Shown: piece by piece, positions 1 to 9,573 of the stretch
Numbering within the stretch: the stretch's first letter is position 1
Layout: the number at the start of each line of letters is the position of its first letter
Assembly (NCBI GenBank): GCA_016200225.1
Contig: JACQFD010000029.1
Location: 62,001 to 126,000, forward strand
Length of the DNA: 64,000 nucleotides
DNA from: Planctomycetota bacterium
GTDB taxonomy: Bacteria; Planctomycetota; UBA1135; JACQFD01
Direction of reading: 5' to 3'
Notes under the pieces: model-generated
The model's input: only the letters and a program-made list of their open reading frames with translations
Database searches by the model: none
Told to the model about the DNA's origin: nothing
Program-made: the position numbers and the translations under genes

Positions 1-1197
1 CGCGGCGATTTGGTTTTGCATATTTCCGAGCTCTCGGGGATTTGTAAGGAACTTTGCGCGGTCGTGGACGCCAGCGGCGATCCACAGGCGCCCCGCGTTC
101 GCGCGCGGCTGATGCTCGCCGCGGTCGACCTCGCCGAATACGCGCTCGATTTGCAAACGTGGCTTCCAATTGTAGAAAACGAGATCAAATTCGATCCGAA
201 TTGTTTTTACGATCTCGAATTGGAAACGGGCCGCGGACGCCAGTCGCTCGTCGCGCGCGAAACGATATTATTACCGAACCGGTGGCTCGCCGATCGTTAT
301 TATCCGTCGCTCCAGTCGATGATATTTCTTTCCGCGTCGACGTTCTTGCAGGACGGATTCGATTTGACGCGCGGCTATCTCGGCCTCGAATTATTAGAAG
401 CGGGAACGCCCGAGCGCGCGCCGCGCGCCGTGGCGACGCATCAGTCGCCGCAGACGTTCGATTATTCGCGAATATTATTAGCGATCCCCGACGACGTGCC
501 GGAAACGTCCTTCGGAACCGCCGGCGGCCGCGCCGCGTTCGATCGATATCTCGAACAATTTCTGAGGCACCTCGCCGAGCGCACGCGCGGTCGAATGTTA
601 GTGTTATTGACAAATTTACAACAATGCCGCGCCCTCGGACGCGCGCTCGAACCGTATTTTAACGATCGGTGCATTCCGTTTTTCTGGCAGGGCATGGAAG
701 GCCGCATGAAGGAGGAGTTGCCGCGGCTTTTCCGCTCGTCGGACGGCGGCGTCTTGATGGGTGTCGACACGTTCTGGTACGGCGTCGATTTTCCGGGCGA
801 TTTATTAGAATATCTCGTGATTGCTAAATTACCATTCGGCGCGCTCGATCGTTATACTCAAGCCCAGGAAGCGTCGCTCGGCAAACCGATTTATCAAAAA
901 ACGATTTACCTCCCCGAGGCGCTCGCGATGTTCAGGCAGGGATTCGGACGTTTGATGCGCCGCGAGACTGACCGCGGCGCCGTTTTTTTATTAGATCCGC
1001 GCGTCCTGTCGCGCTGGCGGCGTTTTCTGAAGGAACTGCCCGGCACGGCCGCCGAAACGCACGAGCCCGAACGTTTACAACAATTCTCCGGGCCGACGGA
1101 GGAGTGCGTCCGGCGCGCGCTCGCGCATTGCGGCCGCCTCGACGAATGCAAACGTCTCGGTTTGGGTCTTAAATTCAGCGCCGGAAAAACAGATTGA
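1..1197 (+). CDS. DinG/XPD-type ATP-dependent helicase, C-terminal part (5' truncated by window)
   Basis: The reading frame is already open at base 1, so the N-terminal ATPase half lies outside the window. What remains is the second helicase domain of the DinG/XPD superfamily 2 group: an SATFLQDGFD stretch near base 334 at the motif IV position, MGVDTFWYGVDFPG (motif V) and QGFGRLMRRETDRG (motif VI, arginine-finger region). Known members are 5'-3' DNA helicases acting in DNA repair, often with an Fe-S cluster in the missing half. The last 23 bases overlap the convergent small membrane gene. Family assignment is firm; I cannot tell DinG from YoaA-like forms without the N-terminus. Confidence 0.85.
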   Translation, partial: RGDLVLHISELSGICKELCAVVDASGDPQAPRVRARLMLAAVDLAEYALDLQTWLPIVENEIKFDPNCFYDLELETGRGRQSLVARETILLPNRWLADRYYPSLQSMIFLSASTFLQDGFDLTRGYLGLELLEAGTPERAPRAVATHQSPQTFDYSRILLAIPDDVPETSFGTAGGRAAFDRYLEQFLRHLAERTRGRMLVLLTNLQQCRALGRALEPYFNDRCIPFFWQGMEGRMKEELPRLFRSSDGGVLMGVDTFWYGVDFPGDLLEYLVIAKLPFGALDRYTQAQEASLGKPIYQKTIYLPEALAMFRQGFGRLMRRETDRGAVFLLDPRVLSRWRRFLKELPGTAAETHEPERLQQFSGPTEECVRRALAHCGRLDECKRLGLGLKFSAGKTD

Positions 1198-1393
1198 ATA
1201 CCATCATTCCGACGATTACTAACAATACGATAACCAATAAGATTCCGACGCAGGCGCGCATGCCGGAGCCCGTGTAGCCCGGATTTCCGGCGTTTTCGAT
1301 CCGCGCTTCCTCCTCCACCATTTGTTTGTATGTCCGGCGCGCCGCCGGATCGCCCGGCGCGTCCCCGGAATCGCCGGGAGTCGAATCCGTCAT
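1175..1393 (-). CDS. Small single-pass membrane protein, unknown function
   Basis: This encodes 72 residues. The N-terminal half is charged (TDSTPGDSGD, then KQMVEEEARIE), and one strongly hydrophobic segment at about residues 46-68 (ACVGILLVIVLLVIVGMMVF) ends in Arg-Arg. It starts 9 bases after the stop of the upstream secreted-protein gene on the same strand, so the two are probably co-transcribed as the tail of the sigma-factor operon. Its 3' end overlaps the helicase gene tail by 23 bases. I do not recognise a family. A real short gene is likely from the tight spacing and clear membrane segment. Confidence 0.6.
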   Translation of the reverse strand: MTDSTPGDSGDAPGDPAARRTYKQMVEEEARIENAGNPGYTGSGMRACVGILLVIVLLVIVGMMVFNLFFRR

Positions 1394-1402
1394 GATAATA
1401 AT

Positions 1403-2572
1403 TTATTTGGAGTCTTTCGGCGGACGCATTCCGGCGGCGCGGAAAACGCCGACGCAATTCTCGAATACGCGCTGGGACTCGTCGCCGCCGCCGCTCCGCG
1501 GATATAAATTTATGGAATAGAGTTTTCCGCCCGCGAGCAGCATGCAAATCTTCATTTGCTGCTTCTTGTTATCTTTTAAGTCGGCTTCGACGTCCACCCA
1601 CTGGCACTCAAGGCCGAGAAGGTCGTACGTTCCCTCGCCCTTCACGGAAACGTTGCTATATTTAGTATATTCCTTCGCCACGAGATCCTTCAGTGCGCGG
1701 GAGTCGGCCGGGATATCTTTATCGTAAACGTACACTTCCAGCGCGTATGCCTCGGAAAACCATTCGTACTTATCGCCTTCGAGGCCGCCCGATTGCATTT
1801 TGTGGCTGCTCGATCCTTTAAATTGTAACTTCACGCGCGGCATCTCCGCGAACGCGAAACCGCCTTTATCGAACTTCTGTTCGACGTCGGGCTCGAATTC
1901 GCGCAGCGTCGCGAACGAGGCGGCCGCGCTTTTCTGCGCCGCGGCGAATCCGCCCGCCGGCGATTCGACCGACGCCGCCAGCACGCGCCCCGGTAATTGT
2001 AATATTTGATATTCGCGCTTCATGACCGTCGTCTTGTCCGGTTTCCACGTCGCCGTCATGCGTTTTCCGGGAAACGGCGCGGCCACATCCTCCTCCTCTT
2101 TCCATTCGACCGACGGCATCGACGAGCCATCGTCCTTTTCGATGCGTTTCGCGATCGCTTCGGGTTTCGAGATTGTAAAATAACTCTTAAATTGAATCAT
2201 TCCCTTCGCGCCGGACTTTAATATTAATTTTCGACGCATCGAATCGGTGGTCGCGAAGAAATCCTTCGGCGGCTCGAACGCGATGCCGAGCGTCGCGTCC
2301 GCATACAATAAATTCTTCAATTCCTTGACGTCCCCGAGCGGCGGCGCGGGCAACGGGGCCTTGTCGGTCCACGTGAAGTCGACCCGCGCAACTTTACTTT
2401 TTGGAAACTCCTTCTTCTTGCCGTCTTCGCCGATCCATTCGATGTTCGCGGCCGTCTCTTTTGTAAATTTACCGTTAACCGGTTTTCCGTCTTTCCCGTG
2501 CAGCACGTCGGCGCGCGCGGGCACGGCCGCGGCCGCGAACAGGGCCGCGCCGCAAAGCAATGAATTGCGCAT
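1403..2572 (-). CDS. Secreted protein of unknown function
   Basis: This 389-residue protein has a clear Sec signal peptide (MRNSLLCGAALFAAAAVPARA, cleavage near residue 21). The mature part opens with a short lysine-rich beta-type segment (HGKDGKPVNGKF..IEWIGEDGKKKEF). A longer domain follows, with no membrane helix and no catalytic motif I can name. It lies 29 bases downstream of the zinc-ribbon gene and 9 bases upstream of the small membrane gene on the same strand, which suggests one operon led by the fused sigma factor. No function can be given; export across the inner membrane is the only confident statement. Confidence 0.7.
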   Translation of the reverse strand: MRNSLLCGAALFAAAAVPARADVLHGKDGKPVNGKFTKETAANIEWIGEDGKKKEFPKSKVARVDFTWTDKAPLPAPPLGDVKELKNLLYADATLGIAFEPPKDFFATTDSMRRKLILKSGAKGMIQFKSYFTISKPEAIAKRIEKDDGSSMPSVEWKEEEDVAAPFPGKRMTATWKPDKTTVMKREYQILQLPGRVLAASVESPAGGFAAAQKSAAASFATLREFEPDVEQKFDKGGFAFAEMPRVKLQFKGSSSHKMQSGGLEGDKYEWFSEAYALEVYVYDKDIPADSRALKDLVAKEYTKYSNVSVKGEGTYDLLGLECQWVDVEADLKDNKKQQMKICMLLAGGKLYSINLYPRSGGGDESQRVFENCVGVFRAAGMRPPKDSK

Positions 2573-2601
2573 GTTGGGTTGAGATTTGCCCGAATTCGAG
2601 C

Positions 2602-2880
2602 TCAGTGTTTTAGAATTATCATTACAAATCCCGCGAGTACGAGCGCCACGACGATTACAATAAACCAGCGCGGCATGCCTGCCCGCTTCCGCGGCCGGCC
2701 GCCGAGCCCCTCGCGCGCGAGAAAATCATTATAATCATCGTCGTCGAACTCGGGAACCTCCGTCGATTCGCTATCTAAAGTATCGGAATCGCTCCAGCCG
2801 GTGGCGGCATCGCTGCCGCATGCGCGGCAGCTCGCCGCTCCGCGCCGGACGGCGGCGCCGCAATGCGGACAGACGGGCAT
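2602..2880 (-). CDS. Zinc-ribbon protein with C-terminal membrane anchor
   Basis: This encodes 92 residues. The N-terminus is a double CxxC zinc ribbon (CPHC at residues 4-7, CRAC at 18-21) of the zinc-ribbon-domain type. An acidic linker (EVPEFDDDDYNDF) and a basic stretch (GRPRKRAG) follow, then one C-terminal hydrophobic helix (about residues 71-89), so the ribbon should face the cytoplasm. It sits 29 bases downstream of the fused sigma-factor gene and 29 bases upstream of the secreted protein. Small ribbon-plus-anchor proteins of this kind are common and mostly uncharacterised. A role linked to the sigma factor is only a guess from position. Confidence 0.7.
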   Translation of the reverse strand: MPVCPHCGAAVRRGAASCRACGSDAATGWSDSDTLDSESTEVPEFDDDDYNDFLAREGLGGRPRKRAGMPRWFIVIVVALVLAGFVMIILKH

Positions 2881-2909
2881 GCCCGCAGATTACCGCAATT
2901 TTCCCGTTT

Positions 2910-5075
2910 TTACTTTATTTCGATGGCGCCGAGATCGACGCCCTCTTCCGGCACGTCAAATTCGCGTTCGTAGACCGTTTCGCCGGTCGAGAGTCCGATC
3001 GTGATTCTCGCGCGTCCGAGTTCGGAAACGGTCTGGTCGAACCGCCCCGTGGCCGGGTGAAAATTGGCTCCCATGAATGCGACCTGGACCGGCCCCTTGA
3101 ATCGCCGGAATTCCCGCACGGATGTTATTTGTATCGAGATTCCGCGCGAAAGATCGCGGGTCGAAGCGATTGTCCCCCGGACGATCGGGCGCGGGCAAAC
3201 TGTAATTTGTAACGAATCCGTTCCCGCCGCGATTTGATGTATTGTTTTATGAATATAATCCGCGCCTTCGGCGGCGATTCTTAATGATTCGCCGGCGGTT
3301 CCGGCGTTCTTGAGCTCGAACCTGCCGTTCGCGTCGGTGGTCGCCTCGGCGGCGGGATTGACATAAAGCCCCGCTTCCGCGACGTCCTCGGGCACGGCCG
3401 TGATTTTCAATTGCGCGACCGGACGCCCCGCGAGATCCTCCACGCGGCCGCGAACGCTTGCATTGCCCGATCGAAGCGTCATTACAATTCCGGCGGTGAA
3501 GTTCCCGTCGTGTATCGTTATATTCTTCAAAACCGCGTGTCCGCCCGGCCCTGCGAGCGCTTCAATACTCATATTTCCCGTTTTCAGGGATCCCATCAGA
3601 AATCGCCCCGATCGCGGATCGAATTCGCAAAACGGCCGGAACGCGTCGCCGTCGGCGTCGATCGCGCGAAGGTCGATATCGCGCGGGAGCGCGCCGCCGT
3701 CCTCGCGGCGGACGACGCCCTCGAGAAATGGTAATTTTTCCGCTTCGAAGCGTTTTTGTAATAATGACATTAACTCGAGCCGGGGCGCCGACTGGAGCGC
3801 CTCGTTCTCCTCGGGCGTCGCGGCGCGGACGAGCGGTTCGGCGGTCTCCTCCCGCCGCGAGGATACTTCAAATACACGGTCCGGCGCGTGGAAGGGATGC
3901 TGCGAATCGCCGTAGACGATTAATATAAATATCGAAGGGTCGGGACACCGATCGGTAAGATCGAACGCGCCGTCCTCGGCGGTGACCAATGCACAATTCG
4001 TCATTCCCTTTACCTGCGCGTATTCCTTCGGCGGCCAGATGCGCTCGAGGCCGACGATCGCCCCCGCGACGGGCTTGCGATCGGCGGCGGATCTAACAAT
4101 TCCGGAAACTTTAAATTCGAACGGCGCGGGCGGCGCCGCGACGGCGCTCGGAGCGCCCGTCGGGGCCGCGTCGACGCGTTCGCGCACGCCGGGCGCGGAC
4201 GCCGCAATTATAATATCTACCGTCGGCTGGAGCGTTGCGATCGCATGCGCCGAAGCAACCGCGTCCGCGGCCGGAGGAATCGGAGACGCGAGAATCACCG
4301 CCGCTGCGATCGATGCGGCCGCGGCTGCGAGCGCGGCCGCGGTTGCAATGCCCGCGATCATCCGAGCGGGCGCGGCGGTGGCTGCGACCATTTGTAATTT
4401 AATTTTCAACGCGGGCGGCGCCGGCGCGGCGGCGGTCGATTTTAGTAATAACTCCCAACTCGGCGCGATCGACGCGAGCCCGGCCGCGGCCAGAAGTTCC
4501 CGGATCTTGTCACGCGCCGCCGCGAGGCGCGAACCGACCGTCCCCGCCGCACAGCCGACGACCTCCGCCGTCTGTTCATAACTCAATCCCTGCGTATAAT
4601 GCAACAATACCGGAATTCGATACAATTCCGGGAGCCGCGCGACCGCCGATTCGACGGCGGCAATTTGTTGCAATGATTCCGCGTTGTCCGATTTCGAAAA
4701 CTCCGCCAGCCCTTCGATCGATCGTTCCATGGCGCGCCTCCGCCGTTTCGTTTTTAATAAATCGAGCGACTGATTCGTCGCGATCCGCAGTACCCACGTC
4801 CGCACCGCCGACCCGCGGCGGTAACGCCGCGCCGCGCGAAGAACACTTATAAACGTCGACTGCGTCGCGTCCGCGGCGTCCGCGTCGTTTTGTAATATTC
4901 TTCGGCAATATCCGTATACTTCAAGATGTAAACATTCGACGAGCCGCGCGGCCGCATCGCGGTCGCCGCTCCTCGCGAACCGTTCCAACAGATCGGAAAG
5001 ATCGTTCGGTTCGGCCTCGCCGTTCGAAGCGCGGGAGTCGTTCGGATTCAGAGTGTCCATTTCGGGTCCATCCAC
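2910..5075 (-). CDS. ECF sigma factor fused to a membrane segment and carboxypeptidase-regulatory-like domains
   Basis: This is a 721-residue fusion. Residues about 26-110 are sigma-70 region 2 (DADAADATQSTFISVL, RTWVLRIATNQSLDLLK), and about 140-200 are region 4 with a helix-turn-helix (LSYEQTAEVVGCAAGTVGSRL). An Ala-rich hydrophobic segment follows at about 240-265 (IAGIATAAALAAAAASIAAA). About 400 residues of repeated beta domains come next, of the carboxypeptidase-regulatory-like/Ig-like kind (FKVSGIVRSAADRKPVAGAIVG; ASVRGRVEDLAGRPVAQ; TTDANGRFEL). The arrangement predicts a sigma factor tethered to the membrane with a periplasmic sensory or structural tail. The start has AGGAG three bases upstream; an alternative ATG lies five codons inside. 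It leads a run of four same-strand genes. Confidence 0.85.
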   Translation of the reverse strand: MDGPEMDTLNPNDSRASNGEAEPNDLSDLLERFARSGDRDAAARLVECLHLEVYGYCRRILQNDADAADATQSTFISVLRAARRYRRGSAVRTWVLRIATNQSLDLLKTKRRRRAMERSIEGLAEFSKSDNAESLQQIAAVESAVARLPELYRIPVLLHYTQGLSYEQTAEVVGCAAGTVGSRLAAARDKIRELLAAAGLASIAPSWELLLKSTAAAPAPPALKIKLQMVAATAAPARMIAGIATAAALAAAAASIAAAVILASPIPPAADAVASAHAIATLQPTVDIIIAASAPGVRERVDAAPTGAPSAVAAPPAPFEFKVSGIVRSAADRKPVAGAIVGLERIWPPKEYAQVKGMTNCALVTAEDGAFDLTDRCPDPSIFILIVYGDSQHPFHAPDRVFEVSSRREETAEPLVRAATPEENEALQSAPRLELMSLLQKRFEAEKLPFLEGVVRREDGGALPRDIDLRAIDADGDAFRPFCEFDPRSGRFLMGSLKTGNMSIEALAGPGGHAVLKNITIHDGNFTAGIVMTLRSGNASVRGRVEDLAGRPVAQLKITAVPEDVAEAGLYVNPAAEATTDANGRFELKNAGTAGESLRIAAEGADYIHKTIHQIAAGTDSLQITVCPRPIVRGTIASTRDLSRGISIQITSVREFRRFKGPVQVAFMGANFHPATGRFDQTVSELGRARITIGLSTGETVYEREFDVPEEGVDLGAIEIK

Positions 5076-5134
5076 TCCTATTGACGACCACCGGCCGCGT
5101 TTCTTCGGCCTAATTTTGGGCCAACGCCCGCGTT

Positions 5135-6220
5135 CTACTTCGGCTGCATCATTTCATTGATCTGCTTCCACGGGTTCTGGCCGGGCGTGTACAACATCTG
5201 TTCCTTTGGAAACAGGAGTCCGGCGATTTGCGGCTCGCACTCGAAGATCAATTGCGATTGGACGTTATAAACCGCGATTTTTTTGTTAGGAGTGCCGACG
5301 CTGCCGACGAAGATCTCGAGAGGTTCGCCCGCCTGAGGCGTCAATGTTATTTTTGCGATCGGTTTGTCGAATCCGAGACTATTATATAACGCAACGTCGA
5401 CGATGTCGCTGTACGGGGCGCGCATCAGTAATGATGTAAATCCGAGCGCGGCCGATTGTTCGCAAAGCTTCTCGTTGCCGTCCTGTTTAAAATACCATTC
5501 GAACGGCGACTTGCCCGCGCGCATTTCCTCCGGCGAAATTTGCTTGTCGCGAACTTCCAATTCGAATGCCTTATCATTTGCTTTCTCGATTTTAATAATC
5601 TTGACGCGTTGAGCGCGCCCAAGCCAGTACATCGGAACCATGCTCGGATCGATGAGCGGCGGAATATGCATTCCCGCGGGCCGGTCGAGTTCGGGATGCG
5701 GATTCGAATCCATAAACCAGATTCGTTTATCGCCCGTCCGGCGCATGTAGCTCCCTTCTTTATCATGCACGGCGGCGCCGATTTCAACGGATGCGATCGG
5801 ATCGGGACGTTCCGGAGTTGCTACAATTCCAGGTCCGTGGATCGTCACGCGGTACATGGCCGGCACGTCGAAACCGTACTGCGCGGCGAGTTTCGAATCG
5901 TCGCTTTGTACATTTCCCTCCGATTCGAAAATTTTATTAAATAGTCCGCGCTCGATATGCTCGGTGCTCGCCACGGCATTCTTATAACTCGTGCAGCGCC
6001 ACTCGTCGGCGCCGGTTTTTTTGTAAATAAACTTCGCGCCGGTCTGCGTTTCGAAAACGAATCCGCGCGGTTCCGAGACTTCGCGCTCCTCTTTTGTAAA
6101 TAAACGGCCGATGCGAACGATGTTGCGGCGCGCGTCCTCCTCGCGGAGCGTGAGAACGACGTCCCAAACAACGAGCCCCGCGAGAGCGGCGCCGACGAAT
6201 ATAAATGATTTGATGATCAT
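5135..6220 (-). CDS. DUF4340-type protein of a Gld-like ABC transporter cluster
   Basis: This 361-residue protein has an N-terminal membrane anchor (about residues 2-22, IKSFIFVGAALAGLVVWDVVL) and a large beta-rich extracytoplasmic part. Lengths, the RRNIVRIGRLF-type start of the exposed region and gene order match DUF4340 proteins, which sit beside GldA/GldF/GldG-like genes in many genomes. Its first base coincides with the last base of the GldG-like gene, so translation is probably coupled. In Bacteroidetes the Gld transporter supports gliding; in other phyla the substrate and role are unknown. No enzyme motif is visible. Confidence 0.75.
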   Translation of the reverse strand: MIIKSFIFVGAALAGLVVWDVVLTLREEDARRNIVRIGRLFTKEEREVSEPRGFVFETQTGAKFIYKKTGADEWRCTSYKNAVASTEHIERGLFNKIFESEGNVQSDDSKLAAQYGFDVPAMYRVTIHGPGIVATPERPDPIASVEIGAAVHDKEGSYMRRTGDKRIWFMDSNPHPELDRPAGMHIPPLIDPSMVPMYWLGRAQRVKIIKIEKANDKAFELEVRDKQISPEEMRAGKSPFEWYFKQDGNEKLCEQSAALGFTSLLMRAPYSDIVDVALYNSLGFDKPIAKITLTPQAGEPLEIFVGSVGTPNKKIAVYNVQSQLIFECEPQIAGLLFPKEQMLYTPGQNPWKQINEMMQPK

Positions 6221-9200
6221 TAGTTCTTCCTCCGGACGCCCGCGGCCGCGCGCGCGAGCGAATAGAATATTCCAAATATTGCAATAAACATCGGCACGAG
6301 GAAAACCACCGTCGTCCGCCAGCGTCCGCGTTCGTCGGAATCTTGCAATTCGAATCCGCGCGAAACCGGCCTGCGCGTCGCGATTTTCGCGAGTTCCGGC
6401 TCGAGCGCGAGCGATGATGCCGCGTTGATTAATAAATGATCCGCGCGAAATTCCTTCTCGAGAATTCTATAATTCTTAAACGCTTCCGAACAACCGAACA
6501 TTAATAATGTTCCGGGTTTGCCGGCCGGCTGCGGCCGCGTCTCGGGGCGCGACGAGCGGCTTTCCGCGTCGTTCCCGGCTCCCGGGAACGACGATTGGAT
6601 CGACAGCGGTCCGCTCTCGGGAAAATTGCCTTCAAACAATACGGCGAGCGGCACGCGCGGCGCGAGGCGCCATGGATCGTCCTTGGCGCCGCCGAACGCG
6701 CTTCGTTGTTCATCGTTAGGATCGCGATGCGGCGGCCATTCCAACAATCCGGTCGGAATCCATCCGCCCTTCCACGCGTACGTCCACGAGCGGCCGGATG
6801 TGAATATTAACGATTTCGCGGTGATGCCGAGATCCCTGAGCCGCGCGGCGTCGGTTTCTATAAAACTCGAAAATAACAATGCCTGATCCTCGAGCGTTTT
6901 TGTTATAATCGAGTCTTTCGCGAAATTCGCCGCCGACGCGCGGACCGCGAACGGAAGCGCCGACTCCATCGGTTTGTATTCTTTGATCGCGGTGCGGTAC
7001 ACCTGCGCGTCGAGCACGATATGAGTCTTCAAATCGTCGAAAAGCACTTCCAGCGGCATCTTGATGCCGATGTCCGGAAAATACATGTTATCGACGTCGT
7101 TGAACTGCGGCTGCGGCCAATATACAAAATCGTACCGCCGTTCGCCGCCGCGATACTGCCGCGATTGCATATTGTAATGCTGGACGGCGAGAATTCCCCT
7201 GCCGCCTTTATGCAGATATTTCGCGAACGCCTCGTACATTTTGCTCACGTCGCGGCGCGGTTGCAGCCAAATCAATAGATCGATATCGTTCGGAATCGTC
7301 GGATCGCGCGGATTGATGTGCGTAACCTTAAAATCGCTGTCTTTTAACAATTCGCGCGCGACGCTGTACACGTCGTTGCCTTTCGGCGGAAGCAGCTGTT
7401 CCTTCGAATCGTCATAATCCTCGGCCGGCGTCAGACGCGGCACGTCCGACGCGAAACCGATGTGCGGCGTTTTGCCGGTCTCGAGGCGCCACAGCGCGAA
7501 GGCGAGGCGGAATTCGAGGTTTTCGAATGATACTAACGATGGAAATTGTAATGTTTCCGTTCTCGCGCCGCGCTTCAACCGGATCGCGCTGTATACTACT
7601 TTTGTAACCGTGGCCTCCTCGTCCTGAATCGTTACTTTCTCCGGTTTGACGCCGGAGGTTTCGAGCACCGCGCGCTCCCTGGCGTCGAGATCGTCGGTTT
7701 CGGTATATTGAATATCGAGATTCGCGCCGGCCCGCCGCAGATCGCGCAACACTTCGTGCACGCGCGCCACGAGCGGACGCATCGCCGGCGGAAGGTGCTC
7801 GTGCGACGAAAAATAACAATCGACTTTCGTCGATTCGGTCGCGCGTTTTGTAATTTCGCGCGTTTCGGCCGCGAGTTGATTGATATGATCCTCCGTCAGG
7901 TCGACGCGCGCCGCGAGCGCGCGCGTTCCGAAACCCAAAAGTACGATCGCCGCGAGCGCGGCCCCTCCGCGAACGCCGAGATAAACTCCGACCGGCGGAC
8001 CGATTCGGAGTTTCTTCTCCTCGTTGGTGCCGAATCGCAGCGCTCCGCGAGCGAATGCTAATATTAATAATCCGAGCGGAAGTAACAATAACGCGGCGGC
8101 GCGCCAGAGGATTTTTTGACCCGGCGACATTTCCGGAATCGGCGAGAGGCGGCCGAGTCCCGCCTGATTCTGGACGAGGCGCTCGTCGGAACCGTACGTG
8201 TCGAGCAACACTTTTAACAATCGCCAGTGCGCCGTGCCTTCGGAACTGTAACCGACCTTGCCCGGTTTGGCGTCGATGAACGGCGTCGTGGCGCCGCAGA
8301 ATAGTATATTTCCGTGAAAAGGACTGTCGTGCCGCAACCCCACCATGAGCGGTTGCATCGCGACCGGTTCGCCTTTGTCGACGGTGAGACTCTTTAACGA
8401 TACCGGTCCCACGGGAACGGGAGCGACCCACGACGTGTCCGAGGATGTTACCAATAAATCGGCCGACCAGCGGTGTTCCGCGAGACGCTGCGCGTCGAGC
8501 GTGAGAACGGTCGGCGTCATGAAGTATAACGTTCCGTTCGGGCGCCCGCGCATCGTGCGGAAATCCTGATTATAACCGATCACTCGCAACAGATACGGCG
8601 CGTTGATTTTTTCGTTATTCGTTCCGCCGATGAGTTCACCGCAACGCGCGTCGAACACGAGATCGGTCGCGGGATGCAGGCCGAATTCCGAAAGCAATCC
8701 TTCAAGATCGAGTTTCGTTTGTATTACAGATAACGCGACGTCGGCGCCGCTCATGACGGGCTCTCCGGCGAATTCCGAACCCGCCACGACCGCGCAATGG
8801 CCGCTCGCGAGAAAAAGATTCAACTCTCGGATTTGCCGGGGATCGGATTTCGCCGGTTCCATCCAAAATAATATATCCGCTTCGCGCGGAATCGGCGTCC
8901 CGGGCTGGAAATCGAAATTGATAACTTTAGCCTTTATTTTTTTCGTATTCTTGTCCGGTTCCGAGAGCGCCGACGCCAAATCTTTATAATTCGCGCCGCC
9001 GTTCGGCGCCGCGATCGCCACCACCGGCAGCCGCGGATGCTCCATTTGATTCAAATGGCCGACGATCATCGATTGTAAACGTTCGAGATGCTCGGGCTGC
9101 TCGATGCCGTTCACCGTCGCGGGTGGATAGGTGCCGTACGAAATCCAGACGCCCGACCAGACCGTTTTTTCGCTGTATGCGTCGTGCGAGACGCTGCGCG

Positions 9201-9573
9201 TGCGGATTCTCGAAATCTTACGATTCGCGGCAAACCGCTCGAGATCGGTGCTCCGGTGAGGATCGACGATTTGATAATCTAACATTCCGTTCGACGCGCC
9301 CTTCAATGCTTCGAATAAATCGTGAACATTGCGCTCCATATCGCGCATGTGCGACGGCATTTCGGAGCGCGGCGACGCGAAATAAGTTAAGAAGACCTTG
9401 TCCTTGAGCGTCCGGAGCCGCTCGACGGTGGCGTCGTCGAGCTGCGTAATCTTAAATTGAGCGATTTCCGCGCGCGCGCCTCCGTAGTGGCGCGCGACGC
9501 GCACGGCGAAAATCGACGCCGCGAGCAGCAGCGCCAGAAATGTTATAATCGTGAAAAAGCGCAGCGATTTCAT
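6220..9573 (-). CDS. GldG-like ABC transporter auxiliary protein, double length
   Basis: This encodes 1117 residues from the ATG at 9573, which overlaps the permease stop in an ATGA junction; an upstream TTG would add 12 residues. GldG/ABC-type auxiliary proteins are usually about 450-650 residues. Here two such modules appear joined. Module 1 has a membrane helix at about 6-25, a GldG-type domain (DKVFLTYFASP, DYQIVDPHRS) and a helix at about 488-508. Module 2 has a helix at about 533-555 followed by a matching start (LTEDHINQLAAETREI, VDCYFSSHEHLPP) and a final helix near 1083-1106. It probably works with the adjacent permease and ATPase in the inner membrane. Confidence 0.8.
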   Translation of the reverse strand: MKSLRFFTIITFLALLLAASIFAVRVARHYGGARAEIAQFKITQLDDATVERLRTLKDKVFLTYFASPRSEMPSHMRDMERNVHDLFEALKGASNGMLDYQIVDPHRSTDLERFAANRKISRIRTRSVSHDAYSEKTVWSGVWISYGTYPPATVNGIEQPEHLERLQSMIVGHLNQMEHPRLPVVAIAAPNGGANYKDLASALSEPDKNTKKIKAKVINFDFQPGTPIPREADILFWMEPAKSDPRQIRELNLFLASGHCAVVAGSEFAGEPVMSGADVALSVIQTKLDLEGLLSEFGLHPATDLVFDARCGELIGGTNNEKINAPYLLRVIGYNQDFRTMRGRPNGTLYFMTPTVLTLDAQRLAEHRWSADLLVTSSDTSWVAPVPVGPVSLKSLTVDKGEPVAMQPLMVGLRHDSPFHGNILFCGATTPFIDAKPGKVGYSSEGTAHWRLLKVLLDTYGSDERLVQNQAGLGRLSPIPEMSPGQKILWRAAALLLLPLGLLILAFARGALRFGTNEEKKLRIGPPVGVYLGVRGGAALAAIVLLGFGTRALAARVDLTEDHINQLAAETREITKRATESTKVDCYFSSHEHLPPAMRPLVARVHEVLRDLRRAGANLDIQYTETDDLDARERAVLETSGVKPEKVTIQDEEATVTKVVYSAIRLKRGARTETLQFPSLVSFENLEFRLAFALWRLETGKTPHIGFASDVPRLTPAEDYDDSKEQLLPPKGNDVYSVARELLKDSDFKVTHINPRDPTIPNDIDLLIWLQPRRDVSKMYEAFAKYLHKGGRGILAVQHYNMQSRQYRGGERRYDFVYWPQPQFNDVDNMYFPDIGIKMPLEVLFDDLKTHIVLDAQVYRTAIKEYKPMESALPFAVRASAANFAKDSIITKTLEDQALLFSSFIETDAARLRDLGITAKSLIFTSGRSWTYAWKGGWIPTGLLEWPPHRDPNDEQRSAFGGAKDDPWRLAPRVPLAVLFEGNFPESGPLSIQSSFPGAGNDAESRSSRPETRPQPAGKPGTLLMFGCSEAFKNYRILEKEFRADHLLINAASSLALEPELAKIATRRPVSRGFELQDSDERGRWRTTVVFLVPMFIAIFGIFYSLARAAAGVRRKN

